DNA of 64,000 bases. Source: Nocardia sp. XZ_19_385. Lineage in GTDB: Bacteria > Actinomycetota > Actinomycetes > Mycobacteriales > Mycobacteriaceae. Numbering within the stretch: the stretch's first letter is position 1; each line of letters begins with the position of its first letter. Positions 27,601 to 39,600 of this stretch are shown one piece after another. A model generated the notes under the pieces. The model searched no databases. It had not been told where the DNA came from and saw only the letters and a program-made list of their open reading frames with translations. The translations under genes were made by a program, and so were the position numbers. Where the stretch lies: NCBI RefSeq assembly GCF_015355755.1, contig NZ_JACVEE010000002.1:1922001-1986000 (forward strand), read 5' to 3'.

Positions 27601-30600
27601 CGGCGGCCGACGGAAACACCGGAACGGTTGGGCGATGAGGTCGGGCCTCGGCCCGAGCCCGCCGCCGAGCCGGATCGCCATGTCACGCCGGTCGACGACG
27701 AGTGGTCGAACCTGACGCCGGCGGAGGTCGGCGCCCGGCTGAAGGAAGTGACCGGGCTGCAGGTGTTCGGCTTCGACCTGCCGAATCTCGACCCGGACAC
27801 CGTGCGCGATTTCGCGCGCGCGGTCGCTGAACAGCGCGCCGCCTATCCGCACGTCGATCTGCGCGGCGTCGGTATCGGGCCGCTGGACGGCGGCGCGTTC
27901 GCCCAAGCCCAACCGCGCACCGATCGCACCACCGGGAAGATCCACACCGAGTCGATCACACTCAACTACCGCTTCGCCTCGGATCTGTCGCACTTCCGGG
28001 AACGGTTGCAGTTGCGAGTGGATCAGGGACGCTTCCATCCCAGCATCCTGGCCCGTCCGGGCTACGGTGCGTTCCTGCACGAATTCGGCCACGCCGTCGA
28101 CTACGCGGGCGGTCGGTCCGTGCACGGGACGGTCGAGGACGCGTTGCTGCGGCACTACATGGCCAACCATTCGCCCGCCACCATCGACGGCTACGAGACC
28201 TGGCTGCGCCAGCTCAGCGGCTACAGCTTCGACGGCGACGGCATGTTGAACGCGAAAGAGGCGCTGCCGGAAGCATTCTTCGACGTGGAGCTCAACGGCG
28301 ACAACGCCAGCGAGCCCGCGAAGATCATGCACAAGCTGTTGACCGAAGCGGCCGAGCGGGCCACTCGGGGTGATCAGGCGGGACGCGACCGGCCGGACCG
28401 GCTCGGCGATTCCGAGGAGCCCACACCGGATCCGAATGCCGGTGGGGGAGCCAAGAAGCCGCCGAACGAGCCGCCACCCGCGGCCGCCGAACCGCCGGAT
28501 CCCGATGGTGCCGGAACCCCCGATCCCACGCGCGAAAATCGTGATCCGAAATCCCGGCCGCACACCGTGGAAGTCGACGGCGAGCAGGTTCCGGTCCGGC
28601 TGGTCGACGACGGCGCAGGCAGCTGGCGGGTCGAGCCACCGGAAGCCGCTGCGCCCGAGCGCAGTCCGGAGCTGGCCACCGCCGAGCCGCCCGCCACCCC
28701 GGACCGCCGCCCGAACCTGTTGCGGCGCCTGTGGACCCAGTTGCGCGACGGATTCACCGCGCACACACCGAAATACGGGTCGGGCTCGGGCTTCGACGGT
28801 GCCGGGCAATCGGTGATCGCCCATGAAGCGAACCTGCCCGTGGTCAAAAGCACGCCGGACGGCGATGTGCTGCAGACGAAATTCAACCCGGCTCGCATCC
28901 TCAAAGAGGGTGTGACGATGTGGCAGAAGCGGGAACTCATCCCGTTCCTGAAGAAGCTGACCAGCCGCATCCCGGATCAGGCGGGCGATCCGCCGCCGGC
29001 GCGCACCCGCAACGGCGAGGAGTACCGGCCCTGGCTGGACGAGGCCGATCCGGATCTGGTGCGCCGCGAACTCGGCGTCGACCTCGATGACCTGCGCCGC
29101 CAGGCCGAGGCCGAGCAGCCGCCGAAGGCACCGGAAGCCCCCGCGCCGGAACCGGTTCGGCACCAGCCGAATCCGAATGCCACCGGTCTGTTCGGTGAGC
29201 TGTCCCGCGATCTGGCCGACGCGGCGAACCACCGCACCGACCTCGGCGCGGACCTGATCGCCGCGGTCCGCGCCCTGGGCGGCGAACTGGGCCCCGAGGT
29301 GACGTCGGAGACCGCGCGGCAGGCGTTCGAAACGCTGCGGTATCAGCAGGCCCGCCGCATCGGCGCGCTTGCGGGGCTCGCCGAGGCCGCCGCCCGCTAC
29401 GACGCCGAGAACCGGCGCATTCCGTACATCGACCAGGTCAGCTTCTTCGACGCCGACCCGATGACCCGTTTCCTGCGCGAGGTGATTCGCGCCAACGACC
29501 GTCCCGCCACCATGCTGGAATGGGAGGGCGTCAACAACGGCGGCGAACCGGGCCGGGACTGGGGCGATCTCGGGTACACCGATCAGCCGGGTCGCGACGA
29601 AGGCAACCCGAGCTACTTCGAGAATGCGTTGCGGCGCGACCAGATCCGGGACGAGCGGGCCGTCTGGGCACAGTTGCTCGGGGTGGATCTCGCGACGCTC
29701 GACGCCCATCCCCGGCATGCGCTCGCCGAGGTGATCGACCAGATCCGCACGCACGCACAGGGGCTCGCGGATGTTCAGCAGCAGCTGCGGAACTTCCTGC
29801 GTGCGGACGACAAGGTCGCCGAAATCACCGGCAAGCTGGCTGATCTGGGGCTGCGCGCGTCCATCGAATCCGACAACGGGTTCCTGCTACCCGATGTGGA
29901 CGGCATCGGGATCCTGCCGGGCGAGGCCGGTCAGAAGCCCAGGCTGCTCGTCTACGACGGAAACCTGGACCACGAACGGGTTTTGGCGGACGCGCTGCGG
30001 GATCATCCCGATCTCGCGCAGGCAGTGAACGACGGTTTGGTCGATGTGGTGCACCGAGTCGCACACGTCGAGCTGGACGGGACCATCCGGCTGCTCGACA
30101 GTGAACCCATTGCGGTGCAGCACATCCGGCAAGATGTCGACGGTCGCACGCTGGATGTGACGGTGATGCGCGAAGGTGACAGCCCCTGGCGTCCGGTGTT
30201 CGACACCCCGACCGGGGATGTCAGCCAGCGCCCGGGCCAACTTCCGGAAGGCCTGTCCCGCAGCGAAGTAGAAGCCGCACGGCAGGAACTCGCACGCCGC
30301 CTGGGCATTCCGGAGGACGAGCTCGACAATCCCGACGCGCTCGCCCAGCGGATGGAACAGCTGCGCGCCGAGAACGCGATCCGCGCCGCCCAGATCGAAG
30401 CCATCATCGACTACGGCCGCACGGCCTGGGACATCGACGATTTCCATGCCCACGACGACGCCCGTTCGCAGCTGGCGCACCGTCTCGGGATGCATCCGGA
30501 TCAGCTGACGCCCGAGCGGATGGCGCGCGCCCTGGTCGATCCGGGCCTGGGCACGGCGCGCCGGCATCAGGCGGTCGAGGACCTCGTCGATTACGCGAAA

Positions 30601-33600
30601 CTGTTGCGTGGCAACGATTCCGCGCTCGTCGACGCGGCCCGGGATCGGCTGGCCGAACGCCTCGGTGTCGGCACCCGCCGGGGCCGGTTCCCGAAGGACC
30701 TGTACCCCCGGAACTACAAGAACGCCGAAAAGAAGTACCTGCCGGACACTTCCGGCCTGGACCCGAAGCGGCTGCACAAGGCGATCTCCAAGCTCGCGGG
30801 CAAGGAGAGCGAGCGCGCGAACCTGATCAACGCTCTCGCCGAGTACTACCGCACCATCAACGGCCTGGACCGTTTCGACCCGGTCAGCCGCGGCGACCAA
30901 GCCGTCGACCCGCGCGTCACCGATATCGAATTCCCGGTGCACGACAAGGCGATCGCGCACCTGCTCGATGTCGTCGGCGACCTCGACATCCTCACCGACG
31001 CCATCGACGGCGCCGACATCCTGGACCGTTTCGGCATTCTCGGCCAGCACACCGGACCGGCCCCGGAACCCCGCGCCAACCCCGACTTCACCCGCACCGT
31101 CGGCGTCGAGCTGCCCGACCCGGTCCGGCCCGGCGATACTCCCGAGGAGGCGGCCAAGAAGGCCGAGCGGTGGGCGAAGGTCTACGAGGTCTATCGCGAC
31201 GGCAAGATCGATCAGAAGGAACGTCTCACTCCGGACCAGCTGGCCGAGGTACAGGCCGAGCTCCGGGCCGAAACCCAGCAGCGTTCCGACGATCTCGACC
31301 AGCTCGCGGAACTGAACCGCCGCGCCGACCAACTCGAAGCCGACGCGCAGCGCCCGGCCCGGATCGCCCAGCTGCTGGCCGAACGGGACGCCGCGGTAGC
31401 CCAGCGGGATGCGGCTCGCACGGCGCTGGATGCCGCGACCTCCCGTTTCCGGCAGGACCCAGGCGACGAGGCCGCGGCGGACCTCGGCGCGGCAGCCAAG
31501 CGGTACACCGACGCTCAGGCCGAGGTGACCCGTCTGGAGGCCGAGCTGGCGGCGACCCGGCCGCAGAATCCGCCGGATGCACCGCCGGCCGCCGCGGTGC
31601 GGCCCGAACCCGACAAACCGGGTTCCGGTGGCGCGGCTCGGACGGAACCGGTGGCCGGTGGCGCTGGCGGGGCGAAAAAGCCGCCCGTTGACCCGCCGGT
31701 GCCCACGCCCGAACCGGACGGCCCCGGCGATCGCCCCGACCCGGACCTGGCGCGTCGGGTCACGAACCGACTTGCCACGGAAAATGCCGCGGCTGTCCGG
31801 GAATTGGATGCGGCGAGGACCGCTCGCGCTGCAGCGATAGCCGGTCTCCCGGTCCGCGAAGGCGACCTGACCGATGACGCTTTGGCCGGAACGATCCGGC
31901 GTCTGACGAACGAAATGCCCGACCAGGCAGCGCGTATCGCCGCCCTGCGGGACGCCGCCATTCGGTTCAACCGGGCCGAATCCGAAGTCGAAGTGCTCGA
32001 CGGAGCCGTCGCCCAGGCGATGGAACGCGAAGCACTGGCCGAGGAAGGCGCCGTCCGCATCGACAACACGGTCGGCGTCGTCTCCGGCGACCCGCCGCGC
32101 ATCGTCGTGGTCGGCTGGAACGCCCCGGGCGACGTCCGTACCCAGCTCGCCGCCGACTACCCGCAACTACGCCCGCTGCTGGCCCGCCCCGAGGTCCTCG
32201 TCCGCCACATCGAGATCGCCTACACCGACGACGGCCGAATCACCCACCTCCACACCGACTTCGGTCCGGAAGGACGGCGGCCCGGCCCCGACGCGACCTT
32301 CGAAGCCATGCGTCAGCGCGCCGCAGCACGGGCGCAGGAGGCGCTGGATGCGGTTCAGCGCCGGGCCGACGAGGCGCGGCAATCCCAGGACACCGATTTC
32401 GACCGGCGCATGCGGCAACTCGAGGAGTCGCTGTCCGAGCAGGAACGCCGGATGGCGGAACTGGATGACGCTATGCCGGGGGAACCGGGCGTCGGCTTGC
32501 GGGATCCGCAGGCGGCCGCGGACTTCGAGGCCCTGCGGCAGCAGACCGAGCGGGGCTTCAACGAGGCTATGAACGCGGTACGACAGCAGGTCGAAGCGGC
32601 GCAGCGGGCACTCGATGAAGTTCAGGCGCGAGCCGAGGAGACTTCGGATTCGCAGCGGCAGCGTGCGTTCGAAGAGCGGCTGCGGCAGTTCGATGCGGCG
32701 ATGGCCGATCATCAGCGCCGGCTCGCGGAATTGTCCAGGACAGCACGGGATTCCGGCGACTTCGAGGCCCGGTTGCGGCAGTTCGACGCGGACCTGGCCG
32801 AGCATCAGCGGCGATTCCAGGAGCTGCAGGAGTCGCTCGAGGGTCCGCAGCCGGACGGCGATCTCGATGCCCGTATGCGCCAGTTCGATGCGGCGATGGC
32901 TGAGCACGAGCGCAAGTTCGCGGAGTTGGAGCGGGCGCTCGGTGAGCCGGACGACGATGGGGATGCGACACCGCCTGCGCCGAAGCCGAAGCCGTCGGGC
33001 TCCGATCCGGGCGATACCGGTGCGGCGGCGCGGCCGGATCCGGAAGCCGAGGGTGCGGACAATGCCGTTCCCGCGGTCCGGTCGGAGGACCTCACGCCCG
33101 AGGCGCGCGCGGAACTGGAACGCCTGCGCGCCGAGCGGGGCGAAGCGGTCGCCCTGCGCGAGGAACTGCGCGACATCCGCCGTGCCGCAGCCGAACTGCT
33201 CGCCGCGGCGCTGCCCGACGGCCCGGAAGCCGCAGCCCTGACACGCGCGACCGAACGCTTCGACGCCGCCGAAGCCGAGGTCGCACGCCTCGACGCGGAG
33301 ATCGCCGAGCAGGAACTCGCGGGTACGCCGGAAGCCGTCTACCAGGACCTGCTGCGCAGGCGCGCGCAACTTGCCGCCGAGCGCGAATTCTGGCGCGCCA
33401 AGCGGAACGACCGATTCTCCCGGTTCAGCGATATCCCGCTGCCGGTGCGCAATCCGAACGACGCGCTGAACGATGCGAACCTCGCCACCACGCTGCAGGC
33501 GCTGGACAACGGAATCGTGCGCACCCGCGACATCGGCGGTATCGGCGAGGAAAGCGCCACTCGGGCAACGGAATTGGTGGGCCCGGATGAGATAGCGCGA

Positions 33601-36600
33601 CGCCGCGAACAGATCTTCAACCTGCAGGATGCCGCGCAGCGGTTCATCGACGCGGATTCCGCGCTGACCGACATCGATCGCCAGATCGCGGCGCTCGGGC
33701 GGGTGGGTGTCGCGGAACCGGAATTGTCGCAACAGGTTCAAGCCGAACTGGACCAGCTGGCGCAGGACCGTGCCCGGGCCGTGCTCGAAGCCAAACCCTG
33801 GCGGCTGATGCGCACCGATCTCGCGAACCGGCTGCAGGTCGACGAAAGGCTGCTCGGTCCAGGCGATTTGGACTCCACGCTGCAAGAGGTGGCGAACCGG
33901 ACCGTCCGCGCCGGCGAAGTCGACGAACACGCCCGCAATATCGGCTTGCTGCACGAAGCCGCGACCCGGGTGAACGCGGCCGAACAGGGCGTCCATCGAA
34001 TCCAGGGTCAGATGGCCGAATTGGCGGGTGCGGGTCGCGATCTGCTGCGCGAGGCCGGGGCGCGCCCGATCCTCACCGGCGATTCGGCGCATCCGCGGGT
34101 CGGGCTCATCGACGGTGCGAGCCCCCGCATCATCGTGGTCGCGCCGATCGGTCCGCACGGCCATCCTCGGGTCGATCACGATGCCGCGCTGGCCGCCGCG
34201 ATCCGCGCGAATCCCGCTGTCGCGCAGGCTATGACGCGGCGAGAGACCCGCATCGAGTATCGCTGGATCGTGGCCGAACGGGACGCGCCGGTGCGCGCCG
34301 AGCAGATGGGTGGACCGCAGCGCAGATTCGTGCATTTCCCCGGGATCGCCGGGCGTCCGCCGATGGATCTGGTGCACTGGCACGACGGAACGGGCCAGGT
34401 GCGCACCATCGATTCGCGCCCCGGAAACGGTGACCGCGGTGGCCCGACCGTGCCGAAGGAGTACGAGGAACGCGTCCTTCCAGAGGGTGTCAGCGGGTGG
34501 GGTATGGCCCCCGTTGTGGGCGCCATCACGGATCCGTTCATCGACAACGGGCCTGGCGTCAACGAGGCGTTCCTCCCCGCCATCCCCGGTGGCGACCCGC
34601 TCGGCAACGGCATGGAAACCTACGCCCTGCCGTTCAACGACCTGCTGTACCACATTCTGCGGCTGACCCTGGAACCGGCGAAACTGTCCGGCTTCACCTG
34701 GTTCAACGACAAGCAGCACCCGGGCCGGATCGCGCCCGGGTTCAAAAAGCATCCGTGGTTCCGGCCGCCGATCCGCGACGTGCAGCCGATGGCGCAGGAA
34801 TACAACCTGCCCACTCGGACGCCCGACAACGGTGAACTGGGCGAGCTGTACCAGCAGCGGCAGCGGGAAGAGCAGGCCGCATGGCGCGAGGTGCAGGAGT
34901 GGGCCGACGGCGAATACAACCGTTTCATCGGTGACGACAGCGACATCGACACCATTCACCGCAACCTCGACGACCACCCGCTGGCGCAGGGTGCGGCGCG
35001 TGCGGTGCGGGCCGCGGTCCTCGTCGACGTGATCGCGAACATTCTCGACAGCCATCGCGAGGGCCTCTCCGAGAAGACACACCGCAGCCCCACCGATCCC
35101 GGGCCCGACCTCAGCGGCGCCATCGACGCCATCACCGGCCACCTGCACCACGAACGGCCCGGCGACGCATCCCGGCTGGTCAACGACATCGCCGACGCCT
35201 TGACCTCGCTGCGCCCCAACCGCGGCGACATCGCCCGCGCCGTCGCCGAACGCCTCGACAACGCCAACCGGGCGTTCAGCCGCGAAGAAATCGAGCGAAT
35301 CAAGAACCACCTGATGCGCGCCGAGCACCTGCGCATCGATCCCCGTGACAGCGCCCCGCGCTACCTGACCCTGGATCCGGTCGCCGATGTCGCCGAAGCC
35401 TGGAACCGCCTCATCGCCGGCGGCGACAACATCCTGCCCGCCGACATCCTCCTCCTTCAGGACGCCCTCGCCGAAACCAACTTCCTCCGCGCCCACCCCT
35501 TCGCCACCGCCTGGCGCGACGCCAACCAGTACGCGATCCGCATCGGCTTCGACTGGGACGCCGTCCGCCCCCCACTAACCGGCTGGCGCAAGGGCATCAA
35601 ATACGCCCCCACCCCCTTCGGCCCCGACACCCCCCTACCCCCACGCCCCGAAGTCGACCCCGACGACCCGGACTCCCTCCCCCCAGGCCCGCGCCCCCGC
35701 CCCCAACTCCCGCCCAACCCCCAAGGCCCGGCCAACCGCGCCCCGGAACCAGAATCCCCGGACCACACCGCGACCCAGCCCCTCCCACGCCCCGACCCGA
35801 CCCTCGAACTGCCGACGTCGCCGGACAACATTGCAACTCAACCGCTTCCGCGCCCCTCGGGTGTTAGTGATCCGACGATCGAGTTGCCGCCTGCGGCGTC
35901 GCCGGACGACGTCGCCACCCAGCCGGTTCCGCGTCCTCCGGGTGTGGGCGATCCGACGGTCGAGTTGCCGTCTCCGGATGACGTTGTGACTCAGCCGGTT
36001 CCGCGTCCTTCGGGTGTTGGTGATCCGCCGGTCGGGTTGCCGCCTGCGGCGTCGCCGGGCGACGTTGTGACTCAGCCGGTTCCGCGTCCTTCGGGTGTTG
36101 GTGATCCGACGGTCGAGTTGCCGCCTGCGGCGTCGCCGGGCGACGTTGTGACTCAGCCGGTTCCGCGTCCTTCGGGTGTTGGTGATCCGACGGTCGAGTT
36201 GCCGCCTGCGGCGTCTCCGGACGACGTCGCCACCCAGCCGCTTTCGCGTCCTTCGGGTGGTGGTGATTCGACGGTGGGGTTGCCACCTGCCGTGTCGCCG
36301 GATGAGGTTGTGACTCAGCCGGTTCCGCGCTCTTCGGGTGTCGGCGATCCGATGGTCCAGTTGCCGTCTGCGGTGTCGCGGGATGGTTTTGCGACTCAGC
36401 CGGTTCTGCGTCCGGGTGCTGTGGATCAGGCGGCTCCGGAGGGGAATGCCGTTGGCGCGAACGATTCGCCGCGGGTTCGATTCCTGGATGAACGCAACGT
36501 TTTCGACTTCACCGATCGGCTGGAGTTCGGCCGGGCTTGGGACGAGGTGATTGCTGGGCTCGGGGCAGAAGAGCGGGAGGTGCTGGCGCATTTCGCTTCG

Positions 36601-39600
36601 GCGGCCGATTCCGACGTCGACTTCGTCACCATGGTCAGCGATGCTCTGCAGGCTGGGGGTGACCTGCCGCCACAGGTGGCACGGATCGCCGCGATCCTCG
36701 ACGAGGTCTTGGCGCGGCATCCACTACCGGAGACGGTGGTGGTGTCCTATGGCGGCGAACGGAATCGCTTGGACCCGACTGTCGACCAAACTGGCATCAC
36801 CCATCGTCTGCCGGAGTTCCCGCAGGTCGTGCTCGGGCAGATCCCCGCGATGCAGGGTCTGCCATTCCATCTCGAGTTGACGGTCCCGGCCGGCACACCC
36901 GCGCTGTTCTTGACCGGCTTGTCGCCCAGACAGTCCAGCATTCCCGGCCTGCTCCTGGCTCGCGGGCTGACCTTCCGCGTCGACAGTGTCCAAGACCGCG
37001 GCAACGGTGGATATTGGTATGTCCGTGCGACGGTCGTTCCGGGGGAGGGGCCCGGGGACGGCACCACCAGTCCGCGCCCCGCCGGCGAATCGCCTGTCAC
37101 GTCCGTGCGGCCAGCGGTCACCACCGACCCGGTCAAGCAGCCGCAGCGTGCAACCGGATCATCGGATTCCGGACCGGCGGTGCGGAATCCGGCTCCGGAC
37201 GCAACCCGGGTGGGCGACCCGATCCGTGAAAGTGTCGCGCCGGAGTCGGCTACGCGGCGGCCGGGCTCGGAGGACGCGGCGGCAACCGAGCCGGCCCGTG
37301 TGGAAGAACCTCTCGCTCAACAGGTTCCGGACCAGTCGGCGTCTCGCTTCGACGACGAATGGTCCCGCATCGACGACCGCGCCGAGATCGCCCGGAGACT
37401 CCGCGAACGCTACGGTTTCGACTTCGACGGTTTCGACCTCGACGGTATCGACATCGATACCGCCCGCGAAGCGGCCCGCGCACTGGACGAGAAGCTCTCG
37501 AAGTACCACGAAATCGAAATGGAGAACTTCGCTTTCGGCCCGTTGCGCGGCCCGCGCGTCGACGCCCGGATCCTCGGCGAGACCACCCCCGGCGTCGCCT
37601 TCCCGACCAGCCCCCGAGCTCGCGGCCGCGGCTTCTACCTGAACACCCGCTGGATCACTTTCAACCAGCGTTACGCCACGGACCCCACCGCCCGCGCCGA
37701 GTTCGCCGAAAGGGCGCTGCGCGACGGCTATTGGCCCAACGGCGCGGACCGCGTCGTCTACTCCGCCATCGTCCACGAACTCGGCCACGCCCTCGACCTG
37801 GCCGGCCAGCGCTACGCCCAGCACCGCGCCATGGACGCCTTGCGCGAGCACTACGCGGCCACCCGCCCCCACGTCGATCCCGCCGAATTCCGCACATGGG
37901 TTCGCCAACTCAGCGGTTACAGCTTCGACGAGAACGGCCACTTCGACCCCGCCGAAGCCCTCGGCGACGCCTTCCTCGACGTAGAACGCAACGGCCCCAA
38001 CGCCTCCGAACCCGCCCAGGTCCTGCACCGCCTCCTCCTCGAGGAAGCCCGCAACACCACCAAACGCCCCTACCTCGACCCACCCCCCACCATCGACCTC
38101 GACACCATCACCTTCGACCCCGACTTCCTCACCGCCGCCCGCAACCGCACCATCCCCACCCCCGAAACCCCAACCCCCGACCCCACCCCCGAACCAACCA
38201 AAAAGCCTCTGCGCCAACGCATCACAGAACGCTTCACCCGAGCCCCCAACCAGCCGACCACCCACCACCAGCAACCCGCACCTCCGCCCCCCACAGCTCC
38301 ACCGCGCACCGCACCAGTCGATGAGCCCGCAACTCCGCGGACGCCTGAAAGTGCGCCAGAACCTGCGCCGCCCGCTCCGACATCGCCTGTGCCTCCGCCG
38401 CACACTGCGCCAGTCGGCGAGCCCGCAACTCCGCGGTCACCTGAAAGTGCGCAAGTGCCTGCGCCGCTCGCTCCGACGTCGCCTGTGGCTTCGCCGCTAA
38501 CCGCGCCAGTCGGTGGGTCGGCAACTCCGCGGACGCCTGAAAGTGCGCCAGAATCTGCGCCGCTTGCTCCGACGTCGTCTGTGCCTCCGCCGCGCACCGC
38601 GCCAGTCGGTGGGTCGGCAACTCCGCGGACGCCTGAAAGTGCGCCAGAATCTGCGCCGCTTGCTCCGACGTCGTCTGTGCCTCCGCCGCGCACTGCGCCA
38701 GTCGGTGAGCCCGCAACTCCGCGGACGTCCGAAAGTGTGCCAGAACCTTCGCCGCTTGCTCCGACGTCGCCTGTGGCTGCGCCGCGCACTGCGCCAGTCG
38801 GCGAGTCGGCAACTCCTCGGACGCCTGAAAGTGCCCATGAGCGTGCGCCGCTCACCCCTGCGTTGCCTGGAGATCCATCTCGCTCCGCACCAACCGGCGA
38901 CCGATCCGCACCACAGATGTCCGAAGGCGTGCCTGTTGTTGAGGAACGCGCGCCGACCACTCCCGTGCCACCGGTTGATCTGCCGAGTACGGCACCGACT
39001 GGCGGGCCTTCGACCTTGCGGTCGACCGAAAGTGCTCCTGTTGCTGAGGAACTGGCGCCTGCGACTCCCGCATCGCCGGTTGATCTGCCGAGTACGGCAC
39101 CGACTGGCGGGCCTTCGACCTTGCGGTCGACCGAAAGTGCGCCAGTTGCCGAGGAACTCGCGCCCACCACTCCTGCGTCGCCTGCGGATCCGACACGCTT
39201 GGCGTCAACTGCCGAGCCCTCCGATCCGCAGGCGGCAGAAAATCCCTCTACGGATGAGCCGGAAGGCGGCACCACACAGCCTGAAACGGATTCCGGCCGC
39301 GACGAGCCCGCAGAGCCCGGCCAGCCGGACGGCGGTCGCGATGTGCCCGAGACTGCCGAGCGCGAGCGCCGCGGCGAAACCGGTGGGCAGGAACCGCCAG
39401 AAACCAACGGCGATCCCGAAACTGAGCCCCGGCGTGCGCCAGTCCCGAGCGGAAACGCGCGCTCGCACATCCCGCATCCGCCAAAGGATTACGACCTCGA
39501 GGCCCCCGACATCGAGGTTCATCAAGCGGTCCCAGCTCAGCCGTACCCCGTGCCACCCCCGAAGCCCCCGGTGCCGCCGAAGCCTCCGGTACCCCCGAAG

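Noticed and set aside
25837..29754. A 1305-codon open frame on the minus strand
   Set aside because: It lies opposite giant 1 and exists because GC-rich codons with few antisense stops give long mirror frames. Its composition is Arg/Gly/Val-rich without recognisable domains, while giant 1's frame encodes clear ones.
32167..35496. A 1109-codon minus-strand frame
   Set aside because: Antisense shadow of the coiled-coil region of giant 1, same reasoning; no ribosome site or conserved motif.
36460..37050. Calling this an active ADP-ribosyltransferase
   Set aside because: The Arg of YRG and the ExE glutamates are absent, so only a degenerate fold is claimed.
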